A DNA stretch of 64,000 nucleotides from Chryseobacterium sp. JAH (GCF_001507335.1 NZ_LMAH01000003.1:248001-312000); one strand, 5' to 3'; shown: positions 26,739-36,563, numbered from the stretch's first letter. The notes: generated by a model from the letters alone, not told the origin. Translations and numbers: made by a program.

Positions 26739-27569
26739 TTATTTCAGCTCAATTGGGTTGCTGTTTCTTTTTGCTTCCTCTTTGGCTCTTTCTTCCATCC
26801 GCCTTCTCATGTCTGCAGGGTTTTGGTTTCCGCCGCCTCCAATTCTCATAGGAGAAGCTATTCCGCCACGCTGACTATTCATGAAAGAAGATGGGTCGCT
26901 TTTATATTTTTCCTGTTGCTTTACATAATCGGTTCTTTTAACTTTGATTACATTTCCAAAAGTGGTCATTTCTGGAAAATCTGAAATTTTATAGTTCTTC
27001 ATCAAATCAAAAGAATAATCACCGGAAGCATCTTCTGCTTTCACAACCAAACCTGGAAGTCCGCTGAATTTGTAGGGACCATCCTGATAAGGTAAATCTG
27101 TGGTGAACCATGCTGTCCATTTTCTGCCCCCAAATTCAGTTTCTGCTTTCTGTACTTTATATTCCCCAATTTTTGTAGTTTCGGAAAGAATTTTCCATTC
27201 TAAAGGTCGGTCTTCTTCGTAAGAGTATTGATCTCTTCCCAAACGGTCTTTATATAAAGTCTTTTGGTTTTTCTTATCTTTCTCAATAGAGTAATTGATA
27301 TTCGTTCTTAAGCCTTCCATCTGTTCTCTGTTAAAACCTCTCGCTCCCCCACTTTGAAAATTCGCTTTCATTACAGAATCTCTTTTGATTCTGTTTTCAG
27401 AGTAGAACATCGATTTTTCTGCTGAGATATCCAGATATGCATTTTCAGTTTTAATGTCACTTTTATTACTGATGTCCGGCTTTGAAGTTACCTGATAAAC
27501 GAATCTGTTGGTTTGTGCAAAAGTAGCCTGTGCAAACACGACTACAGCAAGAATGCCTAATTTTTTCAT
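26739..27569 (-). CDS. GLPGLI family protein
   Basis: Secreted protein of the Bacteroidetes GLPGLI family, named for a motif seen here as FSGLPGLVVKAED (about residues 168-180). A signal peptide (ending TFAQ, residue 19) is followed by a beta-rich domain with RKWTAWFTTDLPYQDGPYKF. The C-terminus has a Gly-rich loop and a highly charged RRRMEERAKEEAKR stretch. Members are often found next to outer-membrane receptors or peptidases, but their function is not established. An -7 box TAACTTTG on the minus strand (27608-27615) lies about 40 bases upstream. The divergent neighbour is the suf operon, with a strong inverted repeat in between. Confidence 0.9.
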   Translation of the reverse strand: MKKLGILAVVVFAQATFAQTNRFVYQVTSKPDISNKSDIKTENAYLDISAEKSMFYSENRIKRDSVMKANFQSGGARGFNREQMEGLRTNINYSIEKDKKNQKTLYKDRLGRDQYSYEEDRPLEWKILSETTKIGEYKVQKAETEFGGRKWTAWFTTDLPYQDGPYKFSGLPGLVVKAEDASGDYSFDLMKNYKISDFPEMTTFGNVIKVKRTDYVKQQEKYKSDPSSFMNSQRGGIASPMRIGGGGNQNPADMRRRMEERAKEEAKRNSNPIELK

Positions 27570-27626
27570 TACTTTCCTGATTTATAGTTTTGATTTGAAA
27601 TCTACACCAAAGTTAAACCATCGATG

Positions 27627-27661
27627 ATAAAAATCGATAAAATAAAAACGTCGATTTTTAT
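27627..27661. repeat. 11-bp inverted repeat between the GLPGLI gene and sufA
   Basis: ATAAAAATCGA (27627-27637) and its exact complement TCGATTTTTAT (27651-27661) are separated by 13 bases. A further ATCGAT lies just upstream at 27620-27625. The position, 18 bases before the suf -7 box and upstream of the GLPGLI -7 box, suits an operator for either gene. Confidence 0.6.
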
Positions 27662-27678
27662 ATACTGATTATTGTTCG

Positions 27679-27686
27679 TATTTTTG
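27679..27686 (+). promoter_or_regulatory. -7 box (TATTTTTG) of the suf operon
   Basis: TATTTTTG matches TAnnTTTG, 28 bases before the sufA start. The expected -33 position lies at the end of the inverted repeat at 27627-27661 and has no TTG, which would fit a regulated promoter. Confidence 0.5.
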
Positions 27687-27714
27687 CACCATTAAATCAT
27701 TCTAAATAAATACA

Positions 27715-28044
27715 ATGATAAAAGTTTCAGATCATGCTAAGGAAAAAGCCATTCAACTGATGACAGAAGATGGTTTTAATCCGGCAGAAGATTATATAAG
27801 AGTTGGGGTTAAAAGTGGAGGTTGTTCTGGTTTGGAATATGTTTTGGGTTTTGACAACAAAAAAACAGATACCGATCAGGTTTTCGAAGACAATGACATC
27901 AAAATTGTAGTAGAAAAAAAATCGATACTTTATTTAGCCGGTACCGTCCTGGAATATTCAGGAGGATTGAATGGAAAAGGGTTTGTTTTTAACAATCCTA
28001 ATGCAGCCAGAACGTGTGGTTGTGGTGAGAGTTTTAGCTTATAA
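27715..28044 (+). CDS. sufA: A-type Fe-S cluster assembly protein SufA/IscA
   Basis: A-type carrier that receives and delivers Fe-S clusters. The three conserved Cys are present: GVKSGGCSGLEY (near residue 37) and the C-terminal TCGCGESF. The length of 109 residues is normal. It is the first gene of sufABCD; about 66 bases separate it from sufB. The gene could equally be named erpA or iscA by sequence alone; the operon position favours sufA. Confidence 0.9.
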   Translation: MIKVSDHAKEKAIQLMTEDGFNPAEDYIRVGVKSGGCSGLEYVLGFDNKKTDTDQVFEDNDIKIVVEKKSILYLAGTVLEYSGGLNGKGFVFNNPNAARTCGCGESFSL

Positions 28045-28110
28045 TTAGACATTGGAAGTATTGATTTAGTATACTCTAAATCTTAAATCTAATTTCTAAA
28101 ATCTATTAAA

Positions 28111-29559
28111 ATGAGTAAATATACTGAAGACGACCTACGCGTCGATTTAGAAAATAAAAAATACGAATTCGGCTGGGAAACGATACTCGATTACGAAGAC
28201 TTCCCAACAGGTTTGAACGAAGACATCGTCCGTGCTATTTCTGCTAAAAAAGAAGAGCCTGAATGGATGACAGAATGGCGTTTGGAATCTTTCAAGATTT
28301 GGCTGAAAATGACTGAACCTGAATGGGCAAACATCAAATATCAAAAACCGGATTTTCAGGCAATTAAATATTACGCTGCACCGAAAGCTAAACCAGAATT
28401 GGCAAGCTTAGACGAAGTGGATCCTGAACTATTGGCAACATTTGCCAAATTGGGAATCAACATCGAAGAGCAGAAAAGACTTTCAAATGTTGCAGTTGAT
28501 ATTGTCATAGATTCAGTTTCTGTAAAAACAACATTTCAGGATACTTTAGCAGAAAAAGGAATTATTTTCTGTTCAATTTCCGAAGCGATCAAAAATCATC
28601 CGGATTTAGTGAAAAAATATCTTGGAAAAGTAGTTCCTAGAGGTGATAACTTCTACGCAGCATTAAACTCCGCAGTATTTTCTGACGGAAGCTTCTGCTA
28701 TATTCCAAAAGGAGTAAGATGCCCAATGGAATTATCCACTTATTTCCGTATCAATCAGTCTGGAACAGGTCAGTTTGAAAGAACGCTTGTAATTGCAGAT
28801 GAAGGAAGTTATGTTTCTTATCTTGAAGGGTGTACAGCACCATCAAGAGATGAAAACCAGCTTCACGCTGCAGTTGTTGAATTGATTGCTTTGGATAACG
28901 CTGAAATTAAATATTCAACGGTTCAAAACTGGTATCCAGGAAATGAAGAAGGAAAAGGTGGTGTTTTCAACTTTGTAACTAAAAGAGGGCTTTGCGAAAC
29001 CAAAGCAAAAATCTCATGGACTCAGGTTGAAACGGGTTCTGCGGTAACATGGAAATATCCTTCGTGTATTCTAAAAGGTGACGGTTCGATCGGCGAGTTC
29101 TACTCGATCGCAGTAACCAACAATCATCAGTATGCCGACACCGGTACAAAGATGATTCACATCGGTAAGAATACAAAATCCACGATTATCTCTAAAGGAA
29201 TTTCCGCAGGAAAATCTCAAAACTCATACAGAGGATTGGTAAAAGTAATGCCTTCTGCAAAAGGAGCCAGAAACTTCTCACAGTGCGACTCATTATTAAT
29301 GGGTAACGAATGTGGAGCACATACATTCCCTTATATTGAAATTAAAGATCCTACTGCGCAGTTGGAACATGAAGCAACCACTTCAAAAATCGGGGAAGAC
29401 CAGATTTTCTACTGTAACCAGAGAGGTATCGATACAGAAAGAGCAATCGCCTTGATCGTAAATGGTTTCAGTAAAGAAGTTTTAAATAAACTACCAATGG
29501 AATTTGCCATTGAAGCTCAGAAATTATTGGAGATTTCTTTGGAAGGTTCTGTAGGATAA
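28111..29559 (+). CDS. sufB: Fe-S cluster assembly scaffold SufB
   Basis: Core subunit of the SufBCD scaffold that builds Fe-S clusters in the cytoplasm. The long beta-helix region includes [31 protein letters not shown] and, near the C-terminus, [19 protein letters not shown] and [14 protein letters not shown], all strongly conserved in SufB. The length of 482 residues is usual. It lies between sufA and sufC; the 66-base gap to sufC contains a weak imperfect hairpin that might tune the B to C ratio. Confidence 0.97.
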   Translation: MSKYTEDDLRVDLENKKYEFGWETILDYEDFPTGLNEDIVRAISAKKEEPEWMTEWRLESFKIWLKMTEPEWANIKYQKPDFQAIKYYAAPKAKPELASLDEVDPELLATFAKLGINIEEQKRLSNVAVDIVIDSVSVKTTFQDTLAEKGIIFCSISEAIKNHPDLVKKYLGKVVPRGDNFYAALNSAVFSDGSFCYIPKGVRCPMELSTYFRINQSGTGQFERTLVIADEGSYVSYLEGCTAPSRDENQLHAAVVELIALDNAEIKYSTVQNWYPGNEEGKGGVFNFVTKRGLCETKAKISWTQVETGSAVTWKYPSCILKGDGSIGEFYSIAVTNNHQYADTGTKMIHIGKNTKSTIISKGISAGKSQNSYRGLVKVMPSAKGARNFSQCDSLLMGNECGAHTFPYIEIKDPTAQLEHEATTSKIGEDQIFYCNQRGIDTERAIALIVNGFSKEVLNKLPMEFAIEAQKLLEISLEGSVG

Positions 29560-29625
29560 AATTATAAAAATAAAGAGGTAATGAGGATTGTAAACTTCAA
29601 TACCTAATTATCATATTAAAAAACT

Positions 29626-30369
29626 ATGTTAAACATTAAAAACTTACACGCCAGAATTGAAGATGGCGCACAAATATTAAAAGGTATCAATCTTGAAATC
29701 AAGCCAGGTGAGGTTCATGCAATCATGGGACCGAACGGAGCTGGAAAATCTACGCTTTCTTCTGTAATTGCAGGAAAAGAAGATTACGAAGTGACGGAAG
29801 GAGAGATCCTTTTTCAAGGTGAAAACATTATTGAAGATGCTCCTGAAGAAAGAGCTCACAAAGGAATTTTCCTTTCATTTCAGTATCCGGTAGAAATCCC
29901 TGGAGTTTCTGTAACGAACTTTATTAAAGCTGCTTTGAACGAAAACAGAAAAGCAAACGGATTTGAAGATATGCCTGCAAAAGAAATGTTGGCAATGATT
30001 CGTGAGAAATCTGAGAAATTAGGAATTAAAAAAGATTTCCTTTCAAGATCATTAAACGAAGGATTTTCGGGAGGTGAAAAGAAAAGAAACGAAATTTTCC
30101 AGATGATGATGCTGAATCCTAAATTGGCTATTCTTGATGAAACTGATTCAGGATTAGACATTGATGCTTTGAGAATCGTAGCAGATGGTGTGAACCAGTT
30201 TAAAAATGAAGGAAATGCAGTTCTTTTGATTACCCATTATCAGAGATTGCTGAATTATATTGAGCCTGATTATGTACACGTTTTAGCGAACGGAAAAATC
30301 ATTAAGACAGGTGACAAATCTTTAGCTTTAGAATTGGAAAGCAAAGGGTACGACTGGTTGCTTAACTAA
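29626..30369 (+). CDS. sufC: Fe-S cluster assembly ATPase SufC
   Basis: ABC-type ATPase of the SufBCD complex. Walker A GPNGAGKST lies near residues 35-43, the SufC-type signature SRSLNEGFSGGEKKRNEI near 145-162 and Walker B LAILDETDSGLD near 170-181. The 247-residue length is normal and no transmembrane segment is present. The gap of nearly 100 bases to sufD holds a small perfect hairpin (GCAGT, GAAAA loop, ACTGC) at 30415-30429. Confidence 0.97.
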   Translation: MLNIKNLHARIEDGAQILKGINLEIKPGEVHAIMGPNGAGKSTLSSVIAGKEDYEVTEGEILFQGENIIEDAPEERAHKGIFLSFQYPVEIPGVSVTNFIKAALNENRKANGFEDMPAKEMLAMIREKSEKLGIKKDFLSRSLNEGFSGGEKKRNEIFQMMMLNPKLAILDETDSGLDIDALRIVADGVNQFKNEGNAVLLITHYQRLLNYIEPDYVHVLANGKIIKTGDKSLALELESKGYDWLLN

Positions 30370-30465
30370 GAGAATATTTTTGGGTAAGTTTTTTATCAAT
30401 CCTTAGTCAAAAAGGCAGTGAAAAACTGCGATATTGATACAAATTAAATTTATAATAAAGGTGTG

Positions 30466-31791
30466 ATGGCCGAAATATCAGTAATGGCTTTATACGATCA
30501 AATAATAGAAAATCACAGCGAATTTTTGGAGAGTCTGCGTCATAGATTTCTAGATGACGACAGAAAAACGGCGCTTCAGAAGTTTGCAGTAAAAGGTTTC
30601 CCTACCAAGAAAGACGAAGAATATAAATATACCAACCTCAAAGAAATCACGGAGAAAGATTACAATTTTTTTCCGAAAGAAAGTCATAATATCACCAAAG
30701 AACAGCTTGATGAGCTACATTTGGGAGAAGAAAATTTCGACTGGATTGTCTTTGTAAACGGCAAACTTCACAAAGAGCTTTCAAACATCTCTATCGAAAA
30801 TGCAGAATTTTTGTCATTCAATTATGCTTTGAATGATGAGAATCATAAAGACGTTTTTGATAAATATTTCAACACAATTGCCTCGAAAGATTTAGCGTTT
30901 ACAAACTTAAATCAGGCATACTGCAAATACGGATTTTTCCTGAAAGTTCCGAAGAATGTAATTATTGAAAAACCTATTCACGTTTTTTATCTTTCTCAAA
31001 ACCAGGAAGAAAATACGTTCTACAATACCAGAAATTTATTAATTGTAGAAGAAGGGGCAAAAGTTGAAATCATCGAAAGTCACCATAATTTTGACAGCAG
31101 TTTTGTGTTTACCAATTCGGTAACTGAAATTTTCACGTATCAGAATGCAAAAGCAGACTGGCACAAGATTCAGAATGACAATGATACTTCTTATTTGGTA
31201 GACCACACTTTTGCAAAACAGGAAAGAGACAGCTTAACGACTGTAAATACGTTTACATTCGGCGGGAAAATTATCAGAAATAATCTTGATTTTATTCATA
31301 ACGGAGAAAACATCAACTCTTTCATGAACGGAATTACGATTATCGGGAAAGATCAGTTGGTTGATCACCACACGGCAGTTCACCACAACACGCCGAACTG
31401 TCAAAGTTATCAGAACTATAAAGGTATTTACAAAGATAAATCTCACGGAGTTTTTAACGGGAAGGTGTTTGTAAATAAGATAGCTCAGAAAACCAACGCT
31501 TATCAGCAAAACAACAACGTTTTACTAAGTGAAGGAGCTACGATCGACACTAAGCCTCAACTGGAGATTTTCGCAGACGATGTGAAGTGTTCTCACGGTT
31601 GTACAGTAGGTCAGTTGAATAAAGATGCTCTATTCTACTTAAGAGCGAGAGGAATTTCTAAAAAAGAAGCGCAAGCTTTATTGCTTTACGCTTTTGCTAA
31701 TGACGCAATGCAAAACATTGACATTGAACCATTAAAAGTGAAAATTGAACAACTTTTAGCTGAGAAACTTGAAGTTACAATGGAATTTTAA
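30466..31791 (+). CDS. sufD: Fe-S cluster assembly protein SufD
   Basis: Third scaffold subunit, paralogue of SufB, which forms the SufB-SufD heterodimer. Family features are the N-terminal KGFPTKKDEEYKYTNLKEI (binding to partner), the conserved His region DHHTAVHHNTPNCQSYQNYKGI and the C-terminal CSHGCTVGQLNKDALFYLRARGI. The start is uncertain: ATG at 30466 (preceded by AAAGG, chosen) or ATG at 30484 giving MALYDQII, which resembles other SufD N-termini; a GTG at 30463 is less likely. A terminator lies 20 bases after the stop. sufS and sufE are not in the window. Confidence 0.93.
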   Translation: MAEISVMALYDQIIENHSEFLESLRHRFLDDDRKTALQKFAVKGFPTKKDEEYKYTNLKEITEKDYNFFPKESHNITKEQLDELHLGEENFDWIVFVNGKLHKELSNISIENAEFLSFNYALNDENHKDVFDKYFNTIASKDLAFTNLNQAYCKYGFFLKVPKNVIIEKPIHVFYLSQNQEENTFYNTRNLLIVEEGAKVEIIESHHNFDSSFVFTNSVTEIFTYQNAKADWHKIQNDNDTSYLVDHTFAKQERDSLTTVNTFTFGGKIIRNNLDFIHNGENINSFMNGITIIGKDQLVDHHTAVHHNTPNCQSYQNYKGIYKDKSHGVFNGKVFVNKIAQKTNAYQQNNNVLLSEGATIDTKPQLEIFADDVKCSHGCTVGQLNKDALFYLRARGISKKEAQALLLYAFANDAMQNIDIEPLKVKIEQLLAEKLEVTMEF

Positions 31792-31811
31792 AATTCCTTT
31801 TGAATACATAT

Positions 31812-31848
31812 AAGAAAAGCACTTCTATTGAAGTGCTTTTCTTGTTTT
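31812..31848. terminator. Terminator between sufD and the DUF3078 gene
   Basis: A 14-bp stem (AAGAAAAGCACTTC with GAAGTGCTTTTCTT) with a 4-base loop lies between two convergent genes. Confidence 0.85.
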
Positions 31849-31863
31849 ATAGAGATTTTAAAT

Positions 31864-32796
31864 CTATTTCTTTAGCCACCACTGGCTGTCTTTACGGTCA
31901 GAACGTTTCACACCATTATCGATATTGTAAGCAAAACCTATTCCTAAAGTCTGTTTCATCTGGGTCTTTTGAATTTGATTGTGATCGTACATCAAATCTA
32001 AAGTAACAATTGAAGAAATAAATCTATTGATTTTCATATTCAAAAGCATATTATATGACAACACCATGTGATCTGGGTTTTCAAGATAATTGGAGAATAT
32101 AGATGCGGTGTTGGTCATCTCAATATTTTCCATCAGTTTCACCTTATAAATTGCAGAACCCAGGAAACCAATCTGCATCAGGAAAAAATCTCCGTCAGTC
32201 TTTAAACCGTAATTTCCTGCAAGTTGTAATTCTTTATCTAAAACAAAAGTAAATCTACCGTTGGCAGGTCTTAACGTAACCGTAAGATTTTCACTCGGTC
32301 TGTAAGTGATTCCTAAACCGGCATTCACATATCCAGGGGCCATAAAGTTAGAAATTTTCTTAGCTTCAGGATTATTGCCGTCTTCAAAACCACCCGAGAA
32401 TTGCGAAAGTACACTGGCTCCTGTGGAAACGTACCAGCTTTTTGAAAACTGTCGCCCGTAATTGGTGGAAACATTGAGAACATCCTGCGTTTTTCTTGTT
32501 CCAACACCTTTTGTGGTATTCTGTCCGTAATTCAGAATAATAATGTTTTCCCAAAGATGCCGTCCATTTTCGTAAACGAGGTTATAATTTGCACTTGCCA
32601 GCCAACCGACATTATTTGCTCCACCGCCTACCCAATTCGAGAATGCCGCTTGATTAAACATGACACTGTTTTTTGCAATGACAGACCAATGTCTTGGTTT
32701 TTTGATTGTATCAACCGCAGCAGAATCGCTGATTACTACCTGAGCAAAACAATTTACACTCAGATACATTAAAAGTAAAACAAAAATCTTTTTCAT
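31864..32796 (-). CDS. DUF3078 outer membrane beta-barrel protein
   Basis: Outer-membrane protein of the DUF3078 family. The start chosen is the ATG at 32796, giving a standard signal peptide (MKKIFVLLL ... CFAQ); the frame stays open upstream to 32913 but that part is not signal-like. The mature part begins with a short disordered stretch, then VMFNQAAFSNWVGGGANNVGW, a family signature, and continues as alternating strands. C-terminal strands do not end in a classic Phe but in a basic tail. Function is unknown. A -7 box TATTTTTG on the minus strand (32818-32825) supports this start. Confidence 0.85.
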   Translation of the reverse strand: MKKIFVLLLMYLSVNCFAQVVISDSAAVDTIKKPRHWSVIAKNSVMFNQAAFSNWVGGGANNVGWLASANYNLVYENGRHLWENIIILNYGQNTTKGVGTRKTQDVLNVSTNYGRQFSKSWYVSTGASVLSQFSGGFEDGNNPEAKKISNFMAPGYVNAGLGITYRPSENLTVTLRPANGRFTFVLDKELQLAGNYGLKTDGDFFLMQIGFLGSAIYKVKLMENIEMTNTASIFSNYLENPDHMVLSYNMLLNMKINRFISSIVTLDLMYDHNQIQKTQMKQTLGIGFAYNIDNGVKRSDRKDSQWWLKK

Positions 32797-33012
32797 AAAT
32801 CTCAATTTTTCCAACTGCAAAAATAAGAATATATCGTTAAATGCACACTTCACACGTTTTGAGAGCCTTACAAAAAAAACAGGTTGCGTCATAATTTGGA
32901 ACATCAAAAACATAAAAACATTACCTTTTGTCTGAAATATTCAAGTAAAAATAAAATCATCGACAAATTTTCCGAAATTTATCATTGGCTTTTGATTTGA
33001 CTGTTTTCAGGT

Positions 33013-33780
33013 ATGTTTAAAAATGTAATTTACAAAAACGCTATCATCAATCCTCTGCTCATGCTGGGTGCCATGTGGTTGGGATACTTTTTACAGATGC
33101 AGGGCTTTTTTGCAAGTTGCTTCGGAGCTATTATTCCTTTACTACCTGAAGGTTTGCTCGGAATTATCACCTCTCCTCTACTTCACGGTAGTCTGGATCA
33201 TATTATTGGAAACTCAATTCCCATTGCGGTACTAATGGGGCTTCTGTACCAATTTTATCCTTTAGTAGCCAGCAAGGTTTTTATTTTAGGTTGGCTTGCA
33301 ACTGGGCTTTTACTTTGGATGTTGCCACCGATTGACATCCTAACTGGTGAATATATGTACACCTGCACTATTGGAGCAAGTGGCGTTGTTTATGTTTTAG
33401 CATTCTTTTTATTTTTCAGCGGAGTTTTTAAATGGAATATGACATTGTTGACCATTTCGCTTTTAGTAGTCTTGTACTATGGAAGTTTAATTTGGGGTAT
33501 GTTTCCCGAAGAACTTTTCTACAATATGCCAGAACCAAGCAAAATATCGTGGCAAGCTCACTTATCAGGTGCAGTGGTGGGAAGTATTTTAGCATTTGTA
33601 TTTAAAAATGTAGGCGACAAAAAGAAGCGATTTATATGGGAATTTCCGAATTATTACAGTGAAAAAGATGATAAACTCTGGCAGGAATACAAAGAAAATC
33701 ATCCTGAAGATTTCCTTGAATTACCTTACAAAAAAAATGAAGATCTTTGGGATCATTTAGAGGAAATTAGGAAAAAATAA
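33013..33780 (+). CDS. Rhomboid family intramembrane serine protease
   Basis: Membrane protease of the rhomboid family. Six transmembrane helices are apparent in the first ~205 residues. The catalytic Ser is in TIGASGVVYVLAF (GASG, near residue 123) and the catalytic His in WQAHLSGAVVGSILAF (near 181-185). The HGSLDHIIGNSIP segment before helix 2 corresponds to the H-x-x-x-N part of rhomboids. The C-terminal ~50 residues form a charged cytoplasmic tail with DKLWQEYKENHPEDFLELPYK. Substrates unknown. It precedes dprA by about 36 bases, but dprA has its own -7 box. Confidence 0.9.
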   Translation: MFKNVIYKNAIINPLLMLGAMWLGYFLQMQGFFASCFGAIIPLLPEGLLGIITSPLLHGSLDHIIGNSIPIAVLMGLLYQFYPLVASKVFILGWLATGLLLWMLPPIDILTGEYMYTCTIGASGVVYVLAFFLFFSGVFKWNMTLLTISLLVVLYYGSLIWGMFPEELFYNMPEPSKISWQAHLSGAVVGSILAFVFKNVGDKKKRFIWEFPNYYSEKDDKLWQEYKENHPEDFLELPYKKNEDLWDHLEEIRKK

Positions 33781-33792
33781 ATCCTAATTTAT

Positions 33793-33800
33793 TACATTTG
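33793..33800 (+). promoter_or_regulatory. -7 box (TACATTTG) before dprA
   Basis: TACATTTG matches TAnnTTTG, 16 bases before the dprA start. No TTG at the usual spacing. Confidence 0.45.
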
Positions 33801-33816
33801 AATAAAATAAACACAA

Positions 33817-34926
33817 ATGTATTCTGAAGAACATCTCTACTCTATCGCTCTCCGGCAGTGTAATTTTATAGGTGACATTAATTTTTCTAAACTTGTAAAC
33901 AGTTTCGGCAGTGCAAAAAGCGTCTGGGAAACCTCAAAAAAAGTCCTAAGCAAAACTGACGGAGTCGGAACCAAAACAGTTTCAGACATTGGAAATTCCG
34001 AACATTTAAAATTTGCAGAAAAAGAACTTTTGTTTTGCGAAAAAAACTCCATAAAAATCAATCTGCGACATCAGAATGAGCTACCATATTTACTTAAAGA
34101 ATGCGATGATGCACCCGCAATTCTGTATCAAAAAGGAAATTTTGAAAACAATTCCAATCCAGTAAGTCTAGTTGGAACCCGGAATATCACTTCGTACGGC
34201 AAAAAATTCATTGAAGACTTTTTTGAAGAAGCAAAATCTTATCCTTTTATTTCAGTGAGCGGTTTGGCTTTAGGAGTCGACAGAGAAGTTCACGAGCAAT
34301 CTCTTACTCATCACATTCCTACGATTGGAGTTTTGGCGCATGGTTTTCATACGCTGTACCCTTCAAAAAACAGAAAACTCTCAGAGAAAATTCTTGAAGA
34401 AAACGGAGGACTACTTACAGAGTTCAACTCTTCCAGAAAACCTGACAGGGAAAATTTTATTCAGAGAAACAGAATTGTCGCTGGAATATCTCCCGCTACA
34501 ATTGTTGTAGAAACTGCTTTCGGCGGAGGCTCCATCAGTACTGCAACATTTGCTAACACTTACAATCGCGATGTTTTTTCGCTTCCCGGAAAAATTACAG
34601 ATAAATTCAGTCAGGGTTGCAACCATCTTATTTTCCAGAATAAAGCAACCGCAATTTCTACAATAAAAGACCTGCTCGATTTGCTAGGATTCAACAATTC
34701 CAAACATCAAATTGAAGAGCTATTTCCGCACGTGGAGATCTCAATTCAATTATCTGAAAATCAAGAATTAATCTACAAAAAGATTGTGGAAAACCCTCAT
34801 ATTTCGTTGGATGACCTAGCAGAGAAAATTTCATTGCCTTCACATAAAATACTGCCTGTGATTTTAGAACTTGAGCTTTTAGCGAAAGTAAAATCGTTTT
34901 CCGGGAGACAATTTACAGCGATTTGA
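33817..34926 (+). CDS. dprA: DNA processing protein DprA
   Basis: Cytoplasmic protein that loads RecA on incoming single-stranded DNA during natural transformation. The Rossmann-like core has VSLVGTRNITSYGKK (about residues 111-125), SGLALGVDREVHEQSL, TIGVLAHGFHTLYPSKNR and FIQRNRIVAGISPATIVVE, all DprA signatures. N-terminal SAM-like and C-terminal winged-helix regions are present, giving a normal 369-residue length. Together with the comM gene at 56-58 kb it suggests transformation competence, although no uptake machinery is in the window. Confidence 0.96.
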   Translation: MYSEEHLYSIALRQCNFIGDINFSKLVNSFGSAKSVWETSKKVLSKTDGVGTKTVSDIGNSEHLKFAEKELLFCEKNSIKINLRHQNELPYLLKECDDAPAILYQKGNFENNSNPVSLVGTRNITSYGKKFIEDFFEEAKSYPFISVSGLALGVDREVHEQSLTHHIPTIGVLAHGFHTLYPSKNRKLSEKILEENGGLLTEFNSSRKPDRENFIQRNRIVAGISPATIVVETAFGGGSISTATFANTYNRDVFSLPGKITDKFSQGCNHLIFQNKATAISTIKDLLDLLGFNNSKHQIEELFPHVEISIQLSENQELIYKKIVENPHISLDDLAEKISLPSHKILPVILELELLAKVKSFSGRQFTAI

Positions 34927-35060
34927 AAATTAATGATTTCTTAATATTTCATTATTTCATATATAACATTTAATTTTTAACAAAATTTAAATCATAATTA
35001 TCAATTTAATAATATTCTGTAGCATTATTATTGAGTTTTCAGCAAATATTAAATAAGCTA

Positions 35061-35090
35061 TTGTGAATCTTGAAAAAAAAATTAAATTTG
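35061..35090 (+). promoter_or_regulatory. Bacteroidetes-type promoter of gdhA
   Basis: TTG (35061-35063), exactly 19 bases, then TAAATTTG (35083-35090), with the start codon 27 bases on. It is a full consensus match, which suits a highly expressed gene. Confidence 0.8.
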
Positions 35091-35117
35091 TTGACATAAT
35101 ATTCAACCCTATCTAAT

Positions 35118-36476
35118 ATGGAACAATATAATATTGACCAGAAAATCCAGGAATTTATCGCTAAGATTGAGGCGAAAAACCCTAACGAACCGGAATTCTT
35201 ACAGGCAGTTAAAGAAGTTGCCGTAACTGTAATTCCGTTTATCTTGACCAGAAAAGAATATACCGGCATGAAGCTTCTTGAGAGAATGGCTGAAGCTGAG
35301 AGAATTATTATTTTCAGAGTTCCATGGGTTGATGATAAAGGAGAAATTCAGGTAAACAGAGGTTTCAGAATTCAGATGAACTCTGCAATCGGACCATACA
35401 AAGGAGGAATCCGTTTCCATCCTACAGTAAACCTTTCTGTACTTAAATTTTTAGCATTCGAGCAGGTTTTCAAAAACTCATTGACTACTCTTCCAATGGG
35501 AGGTGGAAAAGGAGGTTCTGACTTTGATCCGCAAGGAAAAACTGATATGGAAGTAATGCGTTTCTGCCAGGCTTTCATGACAGAATTATGTAAACACATT
35601 GGACCTGAAACTGATGTTCCTGCGGGAGATATCGGTGTTGGAGCGAGAGAAATCGGATATTTATTCGGACAGTACAAGAAAATCAGAAACGAATTCACAG
35701 GAGTTCTTACCGGAAAAGGTCTTGCTTACGGTGGTTCCTTAATCCGTCCTGAAGCGACTGGTTACGGTGTTGTATACTTCGCTGAGCAGATGCTGAAGAC
35801 TATCGGACAAACTTTTAAAGATAAAACGGTAACGGTTTCAGGTTTCGGTAACGTAGCTTGGGGAGTGATCAAAAAAGTACACGAACTGGGTGGAAAAGTG
35901 GTTACACTTTCTGGTCCTGACGGTTATGTTTATGATAAAGACGGTATCGACGGCGAGAAAATTGATTACTTATTAGAATTGAGATCTTCAGGAAACAACA
36001 GAGCTGAGGATTATGCTAAAAAATATCCATCTGCTGTATTCCATGCAGGAAAACGTCCTTGGGAAGTAAAATGTGATGTAGCCATCCCTTCTGCGACTCA
36101 GAATGAATTAGATTTGGAAGACGCAAGATTGTTGGTAGAAAATGGTTGCGTCTGTGTAACTGAAGCTGCTAATATGCCTTCTACACTAGATGCAATCAAC
36201 TATTTCCTAGAGAACAAAGTGTTATTTTCTCCAGGAAAAGCTTCTAACGCTGGTGGTGTTGCCACTTCAGGTTTAGAAATGACTCAGAACTCAATCAGAT
36301 TGAACTGGACTTCTGAAGAAGTTGATGCAAGACTGAAAGAAATCATGATCGGAATCCACAAAGCTTGTAGAGACTACGGTAAAGAGGAAGACGGCTATGT
36401 GAACTACGTAAAAGGTGCTAATATCGCCGGATTCGTAAAAGTAGCAGAAGCAATGTTGGCTCAAGGAGTCGTATAA
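35118..36476 (+). CDS. gdhA: NADP-type glutamate dehydrogenase
   Basis: Hexameric glutamate dehydrogenase linking 2-oxoglutarate and ammonium to glutamate. The N-terminal half has the substrate-binding PYKGGIRFHP and PMGGGKGGSDFDPQGK with the catalytic Lys, followed by VPAGDIGVGAREIGYLFG. The coenzyme domain starts at TVSGFGNVAWG, and SNAGGVATSGLEMTQNS near 385-400 is typical of the ~450-residue GdhA group. NADP preference is inferred from that group, not shown by a single residue. The gene is monocistronic, with an ideal promoter and a strong terminator. Confidence 0.96.
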   Translation: MEQYNIDQKIQEFIAKIEAKNPNEPEFLQAVKEVAVTVIPFILTRKEYTGMKLLERMAEAERIIIFRVPWVDDKGEIQVNRGFRIQMNSAIGPYKGGIRFHPTVNLSVLKFLAFEQVFKNSLTTLPMGGGKGGSDFDPQGKTDMEVMRFCQAFMTELCKHIGPETDVPAGDIGVGAREIGYLFGQYKKIRNEFTGVLTGKGLAYGGSLIRPEATGYGVVYFAEQMLKTIGQTFKDKTVTVSGFGNVAWGVIKKVHELGGKVVTLSGPDGYVYDKDGIDGEKIDYLLELRSSGNNRAEDYAKKYPSAVFHAGKRPWEVKCDVAIPSATQNELDLEDARLLVENGCVCVTEAANMPSTLDAINYFLENKVLFSPGKASNAGGVATSGLEMTQNSIRLNWTSEEVDARLKEIMIGIHKACRDYGKEEDGYVNYVKGANIAGFVKVAEAMLAQGVV

Positions 36477-36483
36477 AAATATT

Positions 36484-36512
36484 AAGGTCGGGAATTTTTC
36501 CCGACCTTTTTT
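36484..36512 (+). terminator. Terminator of gdhA
   Basis: AAGGTCGGGAA pairs with TTCCCGACCTT across a 3-base loop and is followed by T. It lies eight bases after the gdhA stop. Confidence 0.9.
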
Positions 36513-36563
36513 CTGAAAACCTGTCCCGGGACTATAAATGGGAAAAAAGTAATAGTGAAAGTG

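Noticed and set aside
30415..30429. Perfect small hairpin between sufC and sufD
   Set aside because: Five pairs with a GAAAA loop and no T-run; too small to call a terminator or riboregulator.
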